21,200 nucleotides of DNA from Conidiobolus incongruus B7586. Taxonomy: Eukaryota > Entomophthoromycota > Entomophthoromycetes > Entomophthorales > Conidiobolaceae. Position 1 is the first letter of the stretch, and each line of letters starts with the position of its first letter. This document shows positions 1 to 11,170 of the stretch, in pieces. The translations under genes and the position numbers were made by a program. Location: assembly GCA_000697335.1 (NCBI GenBank), contig JNEM01007931.1:1-21200 (forward strand). Reading direction: 5' to 3'. Below the pieces are notes generated by a model. The model was given only the letters and a program-made list of their open reading frames with translations, searched no databases and was not told the DNA's origin.

Positions 1-473
1 AATTTATTAATTTTAATTATTTAATACTTATTTTTATTATAAAATTTATAGGTTCCTATTTAATATATATAATTATATTTTTTTGTTCCAATTATATTTT
101 TAACCAATTTTATTATTTTGTTAATAATTATTTTATGTGGTTAATATTTATAAATTATATTTTTTATTTTATGTTTCTAAATTGGAAAAATTATTTATTA
201 AATTTTAAATTATAACTATCATTTCTTAAAATCTTACTAATAAATATAACTTTTAGTATTTAAATCAATTATAAACCTTTATTAATATTTAATATGAGAT
301 ATTAATTTAGCTCAAACCCATATTTTATCCCTTCCCCACAGTTTAAAGTTTTTTTGTATAACTTCAAATAGATAAAATATGATTACAATCAGTGGATAAT
401 AAATTTTTGTGAAATTAAGATTAGGTACTTCATTTGATTATTAAATTTGAATATTATTGTCGGGTGTTAACAC
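1..473. other. AT-rich spacer at the left edge
   Basis: Almost pure A/T sequence with no reading frame of useful length, no splice-site pattern and no RNA gene that I can recognise. The composition changes abruptly at about 460, where a G-containing repeat copy begins. Confidence 0.6.
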
Positions 474-892
474 TGACAACAATGGGCTTTACGAGCTTAA
501 ACGGGGAATCGCCAGTGGTAAACGATAAATTACCACATAATTAAGGGAAATTATTGGGGTTCACCAAAGTAGGTGAAGATGACTTGTTACGAATCGGGTT
601 CTTTGAATAAAGTAAATATCTCACGCTCGTCACGACTCAACACTTTTGTGAGGGTTACGAGAAAAACTTAGAGACGGTATACTTTTGAAAATGAAGATAG
701 AAGATGTGTTTATTAGTTTGTTTGTGATAATCTTATATTAGGTTCCATTGTTGATTTTTGTGGACATGAATGACTTACGGGCGGAAAGTAATAGGATCAA
801 CTAGTTCATGGGGTGTGATATCTCCAATGTGACTTCTCGAATCCTGCGGTAATCGGAGTTTCTTGAGTAATTGACAGGATTATTCTCCATCA
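474..892 (+). repeat. Dispersed repeat copy A, probable solo LTR fossil
   Basis: This 419-base segment is clearly related to 2257-2573 read on the opposite strand. The best shared block is the stretch with GGCAGTGGTAAAC... and ...TTAAGGGAAATT (about 513-575). Further blocks contain GAATAAAGTAAAT, ACTTTTGAAAATGAAGATAG, CTCCAATGTGACTTCT and AGAGTTTCTTGAGT, all in the same order. Both copies begin with TGACAACA and end with CCATCA, so the shared ends have the TG...CA form of retrotransposon LTRs. No internal retrotransposon genes lie beside it and I see no target-site duplication. It is best read as an old, diverged solo LTR; a non-coding DNA element is the alternative. The left boundary could lie some 9 bases upstream, at a TGTTAACA. 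Confidence 0.6.
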
Positions 893-1038
893 TTATAATT
901 TTATTTTATTAGGTAAATAAAGTGTTGAAAATATAAAGTCATACATAATATTATCAGGATATCGTACTATATAAGAATTTTTAATCTATATAATAATAAA
1001 TCTTTTATTATTATTTAATATTATGAAATTATAAAATA

Positions 1039-1826
1039 ATGAAATTTAAAATTCGTTTATTTCTCAAAGTACCTGATCCTATCAACAAGGTCACTTCAGC
1101 TTTGTTAAATTCAACAATCCTATTGGGCGTTAGAATTTTGTTATTTGTTAATGCTGTTATTATTGTAATTAACCATAAAATTGTTTATCATATAGAAGAT
1201 AATGCTCTCTAACCATACTTAAGTGTTTCGTCTTATTATTGTTTGACTTTATATCTATTTGTAAGGTTATGACTAATAATATTATTAATATTCTAATTAA
1301 ATGATTTAATTATCCTTTGTATTCTCTGATTATTACTTAAAAACGGATAAAATTCCATTAGAAGGATGGCCGAAAAATGAATATAATATTTACAGGTCTA
1401 TATCAAGCAATTACGATTGTCCATGTTCTTGTGCCTATTATCTACTGGAGTCTTGTATTCAATCCTAAAAAAGATAACACACTCATTAGATTTGGGCTAA
1501 ATATTTCTGGGTATGGTTTTGATGGTGTATTCGCTATAACTGAAATCTTCGTAGGTGATCATCAATTCGATTATTCTTATATATTCGGAGTTATGATTAC
1601 TTTGTTCGTTTATATGGGTTATACACTTATCTTTTGCAGAATGTAATTCTAAATAATTTATTATTAATATTAATTTTTATATTAACTTTTTTATAGAAAT
1701 GTATTTTTAGTTTATTATAAACCTATTAAATTTGTAAAAATTATAATATTAATATTTGCTGTATTTTTATTTATATCAGTATTTTCTTATTCTTTACATC
1801 GTTTAAGGAATTATTTAGTTAATTGA
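1039..1826 (+). pseudogene. Decayed FAR-17a/AIG1-like multi-pass membrane protein gene
   Basis: Pieces of one membrane protein can be read in order. Exon 1 starts at the ATG at 1039 (MKFKIRLFLKVPDP..., then a hydrophobic LLGVRILLFVNAVIIVI helix). After an in-frame TAA at 1210-1212 the same frame continues as PYLSVSSYYCLTLYLF up to a good donor GTAAGG at 1261. A middle piece (about 1313-1394) reads IPLEGWPKNEYNIY. A one-base frame change then leads to LYQAITIVHVLVPIIYW and NIS...VFAITEIF (1395-1642). An intron at 1643-1696 (GTAATT...TATAG) joins a last helix ending in HRLRNYLVN and TGA at 1826. The order W-P-x(8)-LY...YW...NIS...VFA..EIF, ending in basic HRLR, is what I recall of fungal FAR-17a/AIG1 or rolling-stone-like proteins. 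The total of about 225 residues is near family size. Three defects point to loss: the stop, the frame change near 1395, and no AG acceptor between 1266 and 1360 where the first intron should end. A Tyr stands where I expect a conserved His. An alternative intron, 1261-1361, would avoid the frame change but lose the WP segment and leave the stop. Confidence 0.65.
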
Positions 1827-2256
1827 TTCATTAAAACAGGGAAAGATTAAATATCTTCAAATATTGAAATTTCTAAAGTTTAATAATAATTAAATTAATT
1901 TTATATTATTTTATTCAATTAAATTATTTATATAATTATATTCATTACAACAATTTATTTTCATTTTTATAATTTTATAATTTAATTATTTTATTAATTT
2001 TTTGTTAATTGAATCCTTAATTTGAGAATATTTATTCTACTTGTATTACTGATATTTTAAAATAAAAAAAGATTATAAAAATAATTTTATTTATTTTTCT
2101 TGATTTAATATTAAAATTTCAAAATTTAATCAATAAAAGTATTTCAATTAAATTTTTAGTTATTAAAATTAATATTAATATAGTAATATAGTAATATTCT
2201 TATGGAGATATATATATATTGAAATAATTTATTTAATTCATACAAATGAATAATAT
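1827..2256. other. AT-rich stretch, no gene seen
   Basis: It lies between the decayed membrane-protein gene and repeat copy B. It is nearly all A/T, with a short TATATATATA run near 2206. I see no open frame or structured element. Confidence 0.6.
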
Positions 2257-2573
2257 TGATGGGGAATTATCTTGTACAACACTCAAGAAACTCTAATTAT
2301 CACACTAATGCAAGAAGTCACATTGGAGGTACCTCATTTCAAGTACTGGTTGAACTCATCGCTTAATAAACTCATCTTTCTATCTTCATTTTCAAAAGTA
2401 TCCAGTCTATAAGTAAAAGTATTGAGCATTTACTTTATTCGCAGTAAGCTACTTTCACGTAATTTGGTGAACCCCCTTAATTTCCCTTAATTTTGTGGTA
2501 ATTTATTGTTTACCACTGCCAATTTCTTGTTTAATCCCTAAAAGTCTATTTCCTCCCACATTTACTGTTGTCA
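2257..2573 (-). repeat. Dispersed repeat copy B, probable solo LTR fossil, inverted relative to copy A
   Basis: Read on the minus strand, this 317-base segment begins TGACAACAGTAAATGTGGG and ends CCCCATCA. It shares five or more ordered blocks with copy A (474-892), including the GGCAGTGGTAAAC...ATAAATTACCACA block and the CTCCAATGTGACTTCT block. It is about 100 bases shorter than copy A and the two are well diverged, so they are old. No coding part of a retrotransposon accompanies either copy. Because the copies are inverted and flank a decayed gene, they could also be ends of one composite structure of about 2.1 kb. Separate solo LTR insertions are simpler, and no target-site duplication supports the composite reading. 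Confidence 0.6.
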
Positions 2574-4808
2574 ATATATATCAGTTTTGAAATTATTTAT
2601 TAATAAAAGTATAATATAAAATAATTCAGTTATTTGGAGTTATATTTGACTTTATATAATATTATTTATTATGGTGTATTAAGTATTATGATAAAAGGTT
2701 TTATTAGGATCTTGTTAGATCAATTTATCAATAAATCAATATGCAACAATTTCTTGATTTAATATATTCTAATATTTAATTATTATATTACATAACTGAT
2801 TTCATAATATATTCATCATGTCATATATAAATATTAATAAATAGAATATAATAATGTTATATTACATCCATATTATTAATTTGAAAATATATAAAAATAA
2901 TTAATTTTATTATATTATTAAATACTAAAAAAATTAAAAAAAATTTAATATATATTATCAATAATACATCTTAAATTAATATATGAAATTAGTAGACTTA
3001 TATTATGGTTTGGATATTAAATATTCAAATTGTTAAAGGTATATCGAAATGACGCAAGTGTGTAATACAAATATAATCAAAATAATATAAACATCAATAT
3101 AAAAGTTAAACTTTCAAACCATTATAAAATCAAAAATAGTAGATCAACATTAAATATTATATTTTCAATAAAATTTTAAGACATCATATTAATATTTTAA
3201 ATTAGAATCAAGTACCAAGTCCGAAATAAGTAGCAATAGTGTGATATTCTCGATTTCAAATTGATGTTTTCTGGTATATTCAAACAAATCTTAGTGTAAT
3301 GTAATAAATAGAATAATGCAGAAAAGTGCGGTTAGAAAAATATTTTTTACAAATTGATTAAAGTCTTTATTAATTTAATAATATAACCAAATTATTTAAT
3401 ATAATCAATGGAAGTATTTAATTGTATTATAGAAAAATATAACCTAATCAAAATTTATGTGTTTATTTTTTATTAATTAAAATTTATTTTGATTTTATTA
3501 ATTTATTTTAAATATTTAAAAAAAAATTTTATTATTACTCAAACAAGTAAAATATTTTTAATATTCAAATTTACATATAAAAAAATTTAACTAATGATAA
3601 TATTTATCAAAATAATCTTATAATCATTGTAGCGTTTTAGATTTAGATTATGAAATATCTATGTCTATATTTTCATTTTTCATGAACAAGATATTTTTAA
3701 TGTATTGATAAATATTATAAATATACTTGTTAATCCGCATTATCAGATTTAATATTGTGTAAAAAAGGATCAAATTCCTAATCATCATATTTTAACATTT
3801 CATAAACTCATTTTCATTTTCTGATCTTTTATCAGTATGACCAATAAATTATTTTAACTATAATTCATGATGTAAAATTATTTCAATATCAAATATTTTT
3901 TATGTGTCAAAATTATAATTACTACTTTAAATAATATCTTTAAATCAAGCTGAACCTATAATACACAGATTTATTAATAATTATTAATATTCATTTTACA
4001 TTAATATTGGCAAAAGTGGAATGCATAAAGTAAGCGTAATTGGCCTAGTAATTAAATAGATTAAATTATTTAATTATTTTTTCATAGACATAAATATGTG
4101 ATTTCATTATTTATATATTTTAATCAAATTATATTTTATTAATCTTAAAAATTGATATTATTTGAAATATTTTAATACAATGAAAAACATAAGACAATTC
4201 CTGAATAAGTCATTTTCATGGTTATTTAGTTACATGAATAAATATTAATTCACTTATTTTTATATAAATATTGTAATTTCATTTTGAATAATATACTTTT
4301 TAATACAAAATTATTCTGTCATACTATTGGAAAAAACAACAACCAAATATATTAGAATATCTGCAACTAGGACATTATAGGTTGCTTTTATTTTACTATA
4401 TATATTAACAAGATATACCAATATGAGGCAATTCTTTATAAAATAAATTATTCAAACAGATTTTTAAACTAAATTCTAGTGCGATTTTGGAGCTCCTTAT
4501 TATTAAAAAAGTCATATCAAATATAGAAAATTAATAGGTAAATCGAATATTCAATTTAAAAGCCAAAAATAAATAATGAAAAGAATAAATTCAGTTTTTC
4601 AAAATAATGATTATTGAATATATACAATAAATATTATATAGATTTCCTATAGTCTAATTTTTCGAATGTACTATAATATCAACTAACATTTATTAAACTT
4701 GTAACCAATCTAGTGTAATTAATTAATTATGCAATTATAAAACTTTACCCAAATATTAGTATAATAATTTAAAGAATTAATTCAAAAATTTGAACATTAA
4801 TAAAAAAT

Positions 4809-4825
4809 TATATATATATATATAT
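4809..4825. repeat. TA dinucleotide microsatellite
   Basis: A short uninterrupted alternating TA run inside AT-rich spacer. It has no apparent link to any gene. Confidence 0.8.
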
Positions 4826-5543
4826 CATATTGATAAACAAATGAAAATATGAAAATAAAAATTTATAACTATAAATAAAATCTATGAATTATTAAAATAT
4901 TAAAATTTTTCAATTTAAATATTTATAAATTGAATAAATTTCATAATATTAATTAAAATTGAATAACTATTATATTGAATATTAATAGGGAAAAAAATAT
5001 TAATGAATAAGAGTATAAAAGGATTATCAACATAAATAATATTATAACATATATAACTGTTCAATTTTTAACTATTACAATATTCTATTTACTAATGAAT
5101 GTTAATTAAAATATTAATAAAAAGAATATAAAAAATTTAATAATTCCCAAATTTAGATAAGAATTAATTACGAAAAATTTACCAGTTTATAATCTGATTA
5201 ATTCGATTGAGTATTTTGTTAGTTTGTTTACAACTATATATAATTATAATATCCTCTAAAAGTTTCATATTATTTATTTGAACTAAAGATAAAGTTATAA
5301 TTTAAAATTCTATTCCTTTAATTACAATAATTTTTTAAATCTAATTGAAAAATTTATCAATTTAAAAACACAATGATTAATTTAAAATTGTGATACATCT
5401 AATATTTTTCTCATTGAATTAATCCATTTTAGTTGGTCATACTTTCCCAATTGAGTTATCCACGTTATTTTGTTAAATCATCATTTTGGGTTTAATATTA
5501 GAGATTACTAAATTTATGATACTTCTAAACAATATCATCTTAT

Positions 5544-5620
5544 TAGTTTACTCTTTCTATGTTGTTGGTATTGGGATATAAGATTGGTCATGGCTATTAT
5601 GATATTAGTGCCATGCTATA
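5544..5620. repeat. Possible decayed repeat fragment with hairpin
   Basis: It begins with the 15-mer TAGTTTACTCTTTCT, which recurs exactly at 11908-11922. A TGTTGTTGGTATTGGG stretch follows at 5560, resembling the TGTTGTGGTAT at 11112. Next come ATTGGTC and an inverted repeat, CATGGC (5589-5594) with GCCATG (5610-5615). TGTTG at the start followed by a hairpin is reminiscent of an LTR end, but no other end can be defined. It is treated as a fossil fragment of uncertain family. Confidence 0.3.
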
Positions 5621-5861
5621 TTTTCTATTTCATTAAAATTATAATTATAATTAAAATTTGTTTCAAAATAGATAAGATTTGCATGAATTTGATTAAGTTA
5701 ATAAATCATAGTTTATTCAAGGTTTCAAATGAAGAGTAATATTATAGTTTCAATTGAATTAAAATACATATGAATGGATAGTTTTAGGAATGATAGTACA
5801 GTATGATGAATTGAAATTTCTCAAAAAAACATTCAATAAATGATTCATGAATATTGTAGTA

Positions 5862-8800
5862 TTAGTGGGAGACCTCGGACTTTTTTTTCTTACGACGTGG
5901 TTGATTTGAAGGGCTTGATGATAGTGTTTCGTCAGGTTTGACTCTAAGAATAATTTTACGCTTATTGGTGCCATTGGACTTGGATGAGATATGGTTATAA
6001 TGGCAAGATTGGCATATATAATGGCCGATAGCATCACGGTTTGGCCACCAGAACGGCGATGTATCTTGATTACATTTGGAACATAGGGTGGTAGAATGAT
6101 CAAAAATGGGTTGTTTTGAGGTTTGAGTGCTATCATCATTTGGCTGGTGACTTGCTTTATCATTATTTGATGATGATTTGGGATCAGAACTTTGTATAGA
6201 TAGGAGTGTTTGTGATGAAGGTTGAATCAATTGGTAGTTGGTCCCATTGAGATAATGGCTATATGTGCTCTGGCGTAAACATTTTTTATGCAAATCCTAT
6301 AAAATTTTGAGAAACTGAATCACTCAAAGTTGAGGTGTTCGTTTACCTTTAAATCAAAAGTCGATAAATCAGATAACTGTTTGAATGAGTCGGATTCTTG
6401 TTCAAGTTTGCAATCATTGCAATATATTACAGGGTCTAGAGTACCGTTGGAAGTGGAAGAGGGCAACTGTTTGAACCCTAAAGTATAATTATTCTCAACT
6501 GCACACGTAACATGGAATCTTGTTCCACATCCATCGCATTTGGCAGATAATGAATTATCTTTGTGGCAGATTGAACATTCCTAAACATAAAATTATTAGT
6601 AACAGGCTCATAGCAGATATAATGATAAATTTACATTTTTCCATTCATCAATAGGGATTTCACTGATCCCGTTGATTTTGTATTGACCAGTAGAGCTGGT
6701 AAAATGGATAGATGTTAAAAATATCGAGCAAATGATATGAGCCCAATTTCCAGAGATGGTAGGTTTAACAGGAAACTGAGATGCATCACCCGAGTTGAAT
6801 TTTCTACATAGAACGCATGTGTAATTTTGATAATAATATACATCTGCCTTGTTCAAGCATTGCTGACAATGCCAATCTTGAGAATGATCAAATTGAGTAG
6901 GCAGGAGGTAGCATGTTTTATGTACTGTGGTTTTACAAGTACGACATTTGAACATTTGTTCAGATGACTGTTTCGAATGACATACTGTACAAGAAGATGG
7001 AATGCTGAATTTCAGTATTATTGATGGATGAGATTTTGAATCTGATTTAGAATCTAATTTTGGTTCTTGTGAGGGTTGATTATCATCAATAGTTGATTGC
7101 ACATTGGGACTTGGTATTGAATTGGTAGGTAGAAGGTTAGGTGAAGGTAATGCTTGATCTAATCTTTTGAGTGCTTTAAATAGAATATTATTAAATGCAC
7201 AGCAACCCAACGGAGGTAAAGGTATATTTTCGGATAAAAGACTGGGGTCAAACCTAGATTTGATGAGGCTTTCTTTAAGTTTTTTTGATCTTTCTGAAGG
7301 AGAAAGTCTATTCATTCGTGATTTATCCTTAGAATTTTTAGATGATAATGTGCTACTGTGATCATTAGATTTTTTCTTAATGAAGATTGAAGGTTTAACA
7401 GCATTTTCTCTGTTGAGTCTAATAATCTCTTCAGTTATCTTAGGTAGTTGGAAATATTTAGTCCAATGAGTATAACATTTGGAACAAAGATCACCAGAGA
7501 TTTTCAAGTCATCCATGATATCTGGGTGTAATTGATAGGTTAATTTTTCAAGTTTAGATTGACAATGTGCACATGTGTTGTTTCCTCGAGCACTTGATCT
7601 AGTTTTAACTAATCTAGCAGCATCGCGACCTTCTTCGACATATAATGGTTCAAGACCATGGGTAATCGTTTTAGCCATAGTGCGCAATTTAGCTCTATAA
7701 GAACTTGAGAATAATTAATAATATGCATTGTTAATACAGTAGTGTACTTACGTCGACTTGATTTTGTTACCAACTGTTTTGGAAGCCCATTTGTAGAAAT
7801 ACTCTACAATTTGAGGTAGTGGACGATTAGGCAACTAAAAAGAGAGTTAATTCACTAGATAGGTTAAAATATTAAAACTAATATACCATTTTAGCGATAC
7901 TCTCAATATCTTCGGCGTATTTACATAGTGCCTTTTCAAAGGTAGCTTGTTCTTCATCCGTAAAAGGTAAATAGTCTTGAAGATCTACAATGCTCATGCC
8001 ATTCAATTTATCAATTATTTGCTGTGGGTCAAAATCTTCGTCGTCCATCATTTTGATAGCTTTGTTAAGTAGTGCATTGGAATATATTGGAAGAGAAAAT
8101 CCATCAGGCTTCTTACGGATCATTTCCATTGTTTTTTGAACTAATAAATAGAAGTATTAATATTAATTTTCTTTTGAATATTCGTCTATATTACTTTTGA
8201 GATCATGATCCTCAGATTTGACTTGGAAGATGGGATCAGAAGAATGCAATGGAATATATTTTACTTTTTTGTTCTTTCGCTTGGTATATTGATTTTGATG
8301 TTTAGATGGCTGGTCTTGAGGAGTTGAAGCGGATAACATCTCGGGAATAATGGCTTGGTATTTAGGACCAACTCGATTACCAGCTCTTGGATATATTGAG
8401 TCGTGAGGATCTAAAATGTGTTAAACGAAGCTGTGGCAATCAAATGCATGCATTTACCATCTAAATCGTCAAAATAAGAATGCTTGCCAAAGTATCTGAA
8501 GATCCATCCATCGCTGGATCGAAGAGGTGGGTTAGTATATATCGAGTCGTCAATTTCTAAATGATAAACAAAATCAATCATTTTGATCCAATTAAACCAT
8601 TTATAAATGTAATGTTACCTTTGTTGATTGGCTGCTTGTCAGTGTTTGGATAGGGTTGGAGATTTGGTTTCTGAGTTATATCATTTTGTTTTTCAGTCAT
8701 CCTATCTGAATGATCACTCTTAGTAGATTTTCTATCATCTATACTATTTTGATCTTTGATCTTCTCAAGTTTTGCTCTATTGCTCTCAACACAAGTCGAG

Positions 8801-9904
8801 CATTCGAAAATATAACCCTTTCTTGGCTTATTTTTGATAGGCGTAGCCATACATTTTCTATGAAATAATTTATTGCAACTAGAACATTCTATCCCCTCAT
8901 GTCTAATAATAAATATAAATTAACTATAATGAAAATAGAATATAAGAAAAATTCTTACTCCGAGCACCATTCATTACAAAACGGACATTCTTGATATTCT
9001 TTCAAATATTCTCTCATTTGATTAGGTTCAGTTGCTATAAAATGATACTTATCTCGCAGTATTGATGCGTATCGCTCTGGCATATTGGTAATATTGTCTG
9101 TTGGTAGTAATTTAAAACTGATTAGTGAGAATCTGTCAAATAATTCATCAAAGTAAAAATGGTCATCCAATTCAACATATTTAGATAGATCTTTGATGTA
9201 GTTGGGATGGATAACAGTGCATTTTCCTTGAATTGCTCTGACAGAGAATTTCTCACAATGTATAATGGCATATAATTTTCTAGGCTCTTCTTTTTCGGAT
9301 GGTAAAATCTGAATAAGATCTTTTTGTCTATAGTAAATGGCAACTTTAACATGCATTCCTTGGTTATCTTTTACAAATGACATTATCCTTCCTATGAGAT
9401 GTGGGGCATTGGGATCTGATTGGGCCAAGTACACATGATCTGAAAAGAGTAAATAATTAATATGATGATTGAATGGAAATGATTTGGTTTAAAATTTGAT
9501 CCAAATTGTTAATAAAACTAATTATAAAAAATGACTAATAAATAACTAGATGCCAATGGACAAATACAACATCATAAAAAATATAAATTACCATTAATAC
9601 TAATATTAAGACCACCTGGAAGTACATGACTTGTTTTAGGAGCAGGATTCGCTTTCGGCTTATGGCTGTTACTATTTCCACCATTTTTATCTGACTTGAC
9701 AGCAATTTTATTATTAGTAGTATTATCTGTCTTTGAGAGCTTAGCCACTTTCTTTGGCTTCGTATTTTGTTCCGAAACTGTATTTGATGCTGGTTGTGAA
9801 GATGATATGAATTCTGAGTTTAATTTTAGTGGAGCGTTATCATTGGATAGGATTGGAGTGGCGGGGCTACTTGTTTGTAGCCGAGCGGAAGTCCTTTTGG
9901 TCAT
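5862..9904 (-). CDS. snt2: Snt2-like BAH/PHD/SANT/GATA chromatin regulator, ten exons
   Basis: Exons, in coding order: 9904-9592, 9439-8959, 8902-8619, 8556-8458, 8410-8195, 8140-7887, 7834-7752, 7694-6635, 6580-6347, 6296-5862. All introns are GT-AG; phases agree and the sum is 3459 nt, or 1152 residues plus TAA. Domains: low-complexity Ser/Asn/Lys N-terminus (1-95); BAH (about 100-230, with VKVAIYYRQKDL and GKCTVIHPNYI); PHD1 (about 257-303, CPFC...WC...CSSC...HRKC...CSTC); a Snt2 signature GWIFRYFGKH and DPHDSIYPRA (about 370-410); ELM2/SANT-like region (470-576, with LPQIVEYFYKW); GATA-like finger CAHC/CSKC (618-650); PHD2 (812-856); extended PHD (870 to about 985); C-terminal GATA-type finger CSKC/CQSC (1080-1106); basic tail RRKKKK. 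In yeasts and Aspergillus, Snt2/SntB reads modified histone H3 in complexes with a histone deacetylase and a JmjC protein (Ecm5/Lid2/KdmB type), acting in oxidative-stress and developmental gene control. The start was chosen as the first ATG after in-frame stops. All zinc-binding pairs appear intact. Confidence 0.93.
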
Positions 9905-10740
9905 ATTGTGATCAGAAATAAAATTCTAAAAAGCGCAAAAATGTATTAGTTTATTGTTTTTAATTAATAATCTATATTAAAAAATTTATTTTAACATTAA
10001 AATAGAGGATAATTGAATGAATAACCTTAAAAAATTGGAAGGGAGTTAAGTTTGAAGATGAGCAGATGAGTGTAGATTTGAAGTGAACAAAATAACTAGA
10101 AAATGATATAATTATAAAGGAAATCGTTCATATAGTTGATGTTTTGTAATAAAAAATAAATGTATATTAATAAATATACGAAAAATGAGCATTTAATTTT
10201 GACTTATAAAAGCGTATATATTGGAGACATTTTTGGAAGTGAACAGGTAGCAAGCTACCAAAAGATAGCATTCATTTTAAAAAGAAGCCATTATTAATTA
10301 AATTTGCTTAATGAGCAACTTTGATGTATAAAAATTGTTAAAATATTCAAGAAAGAATATTTTTAAAAAATTTTGTTCAAGTGAAATAAGTTGATATATA
10401 TGAGGAGAAAAGTGATTAGAAATATGAAAAGCATGTTAAAATAATACTGTGAAGTATAAAGAAGGACTTTGAAGTAAAAAAAAGATAAAGTAAAAAACAG
10501 TTGTGCTCATTTGAAAAGGAGATTAGGTATTTTGAGAAAACGTATTTGGTGAGTAAAAGGAGCGAGATAGTATGAAAAGGAATGGTCAATTGATGGCAAC
10601 AATGGAGAATTAAGCAAATAGGAATGATAATGGTTTAATGGTCCTGAAGAGTAAGGATATATCGAGATAAGAGCGATGGACTTACCTTTCAATGTGAGAT
10701 GAACGAGAGAAAAGGACAAGTACAAAAATTAAAAAGCAAA
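9905..10740 (-). promoter_or_regulatory. CT-rich leader/promoter of the Snt2-like gene with probable leader intron
   Basis: On the coding (minus) strand this region is strongly pyrimidine-rich; by eye, the plus strand has about four Gs for each C over 10501-10680. A near-perfect donor, AAAG|GTAAGT, sits at 10686/10685, and a good acceptor, GCGCTTTTTAG, ends at 9926. Together they would make a 760-base leader intron that puts the ATG at 9904 about 22 bases into the second exon. Joining these exons does not extend the protein, because a TGA or TAG precedes the ATG in the possible frames, so the upstream exon would be untranslated. A 14-base inverted repeat, GGTAGCAAGCTACC (10246-10259), lies inside. 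The long CT-rich run is also typical of fungal promoters, so part of it may be promoter rather than transcript. Confidence 0.45.
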
Positions 10741-11111
10741 ATTTAGAAATTATCAATAAAATTCAATTTAATTATTTGAGGAGATTAAAATTGTAAGAAA
10801 TGTGTATTGCCTTATATTCATATTTTTCCAAATTGATGGATCTATTTTTTTCTCATTAAGTATATATTATTATTAACACACCGAAACACTGTTGTTAAAG
10901 ATTCATATAGAATATTTATAGGATTAGCTCAATGATTTGGTACATCGCTAAATGGTTATATAACTAACATTCCACTTGTATGCTTACTTAGGATGAAGAA
11001 TATCTTTGTTATGTATAGCTTCTCAATGCAATAACACTTATTTATTCTTTATTGATGAACCAAAAATATTGCAATTTACAAGATTCAATTTCCTAATTTA
11101 GAAGATGGGTG

Positions 11112-11170
11112 TGTTGTGGTATCCTATTTCATTGGTCCAACCTTAAAAGGTCTTACCAATATTCTCCCTT
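11112..11170 (+). repeat. LTR-start-like relic with hairpin
   Basis: It begins TGTTGTGGTATCC and is followed by a perfect two-part hairpin: ATTGGT (11131-11136) pairs with ACCAAT (11155-11160), and ACCTT (11140-11144) pairs with AAGGT (11147-11151). A TGTTG start followed by a short hairpin resembles the 5' end of a Ty1/copia-type LTR, which is a comparison from memory. No matching 3' end or retrotransposon gene is visible. It is treated as a possible fossil fragment. Confidence 0.3.

Larger units (their letters stand above)
2574..5861. other. Long AT-rich intergenic region
   Basis: About 3.3 kb with no frame of useful length on either strand and no splice pattern that links short frames. 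It holds a TA dinucleotide run (4809-4825) and, towards the right end, a G-containing patch (about 5430-5620) that may be a repeat relic. The last hundred bases before 5861 should include the 3' end of the minus-strand Snt2-like gene. I see no clear tRNA. Confidence 0.6.

Noticed and set aside
1140-1223. Alternative intron removing the in-frame TAA of the membrane-protein gene (a CTCTCTAAC branch-like site lies 10 bases before an AAG acceptor at 1223)
   Set aside because: The only donor with matching phase is GTTATT at 1140, unlike the GTA donors of every other intron here. The better donor at 1165 breaks the frame. It is kept only as a caveat to the pseudogene call.
5759-6163. Minus-strand 134-codon open frame overlapping the Snt2 C-terminus
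   Set aside because: It is in another frame over exon 10 and has no domain; the exon 10 frame has the GATA-type finger and correct splicing.
9696-9911. Plus-strand 71-codon frame opposite Snt2 exon 1
   Set aside because: It mirrors low-complexity coding sequence of exon 1 and shows no features of a gene.
10507-10725. Minus-strand open frame of 72 codons upstream of the Snt2 gene
   Set aside because: It has no proper ATG start, is compositionally driven by the CT-rich strand, and a consensus splice donor at 10685 lies inside it. It is better explained as leader or promoter.
10921-10995. tRNA-like stretch with GGATTAGCTCAATG...GGTA, recalling a D-arm
   Set aside because: The D-stem does not close after GGTA, there is no GGTTCGANTCC-type T-arm and the acceptor ends do not pair. 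At most it is a tRNA-derived relic.
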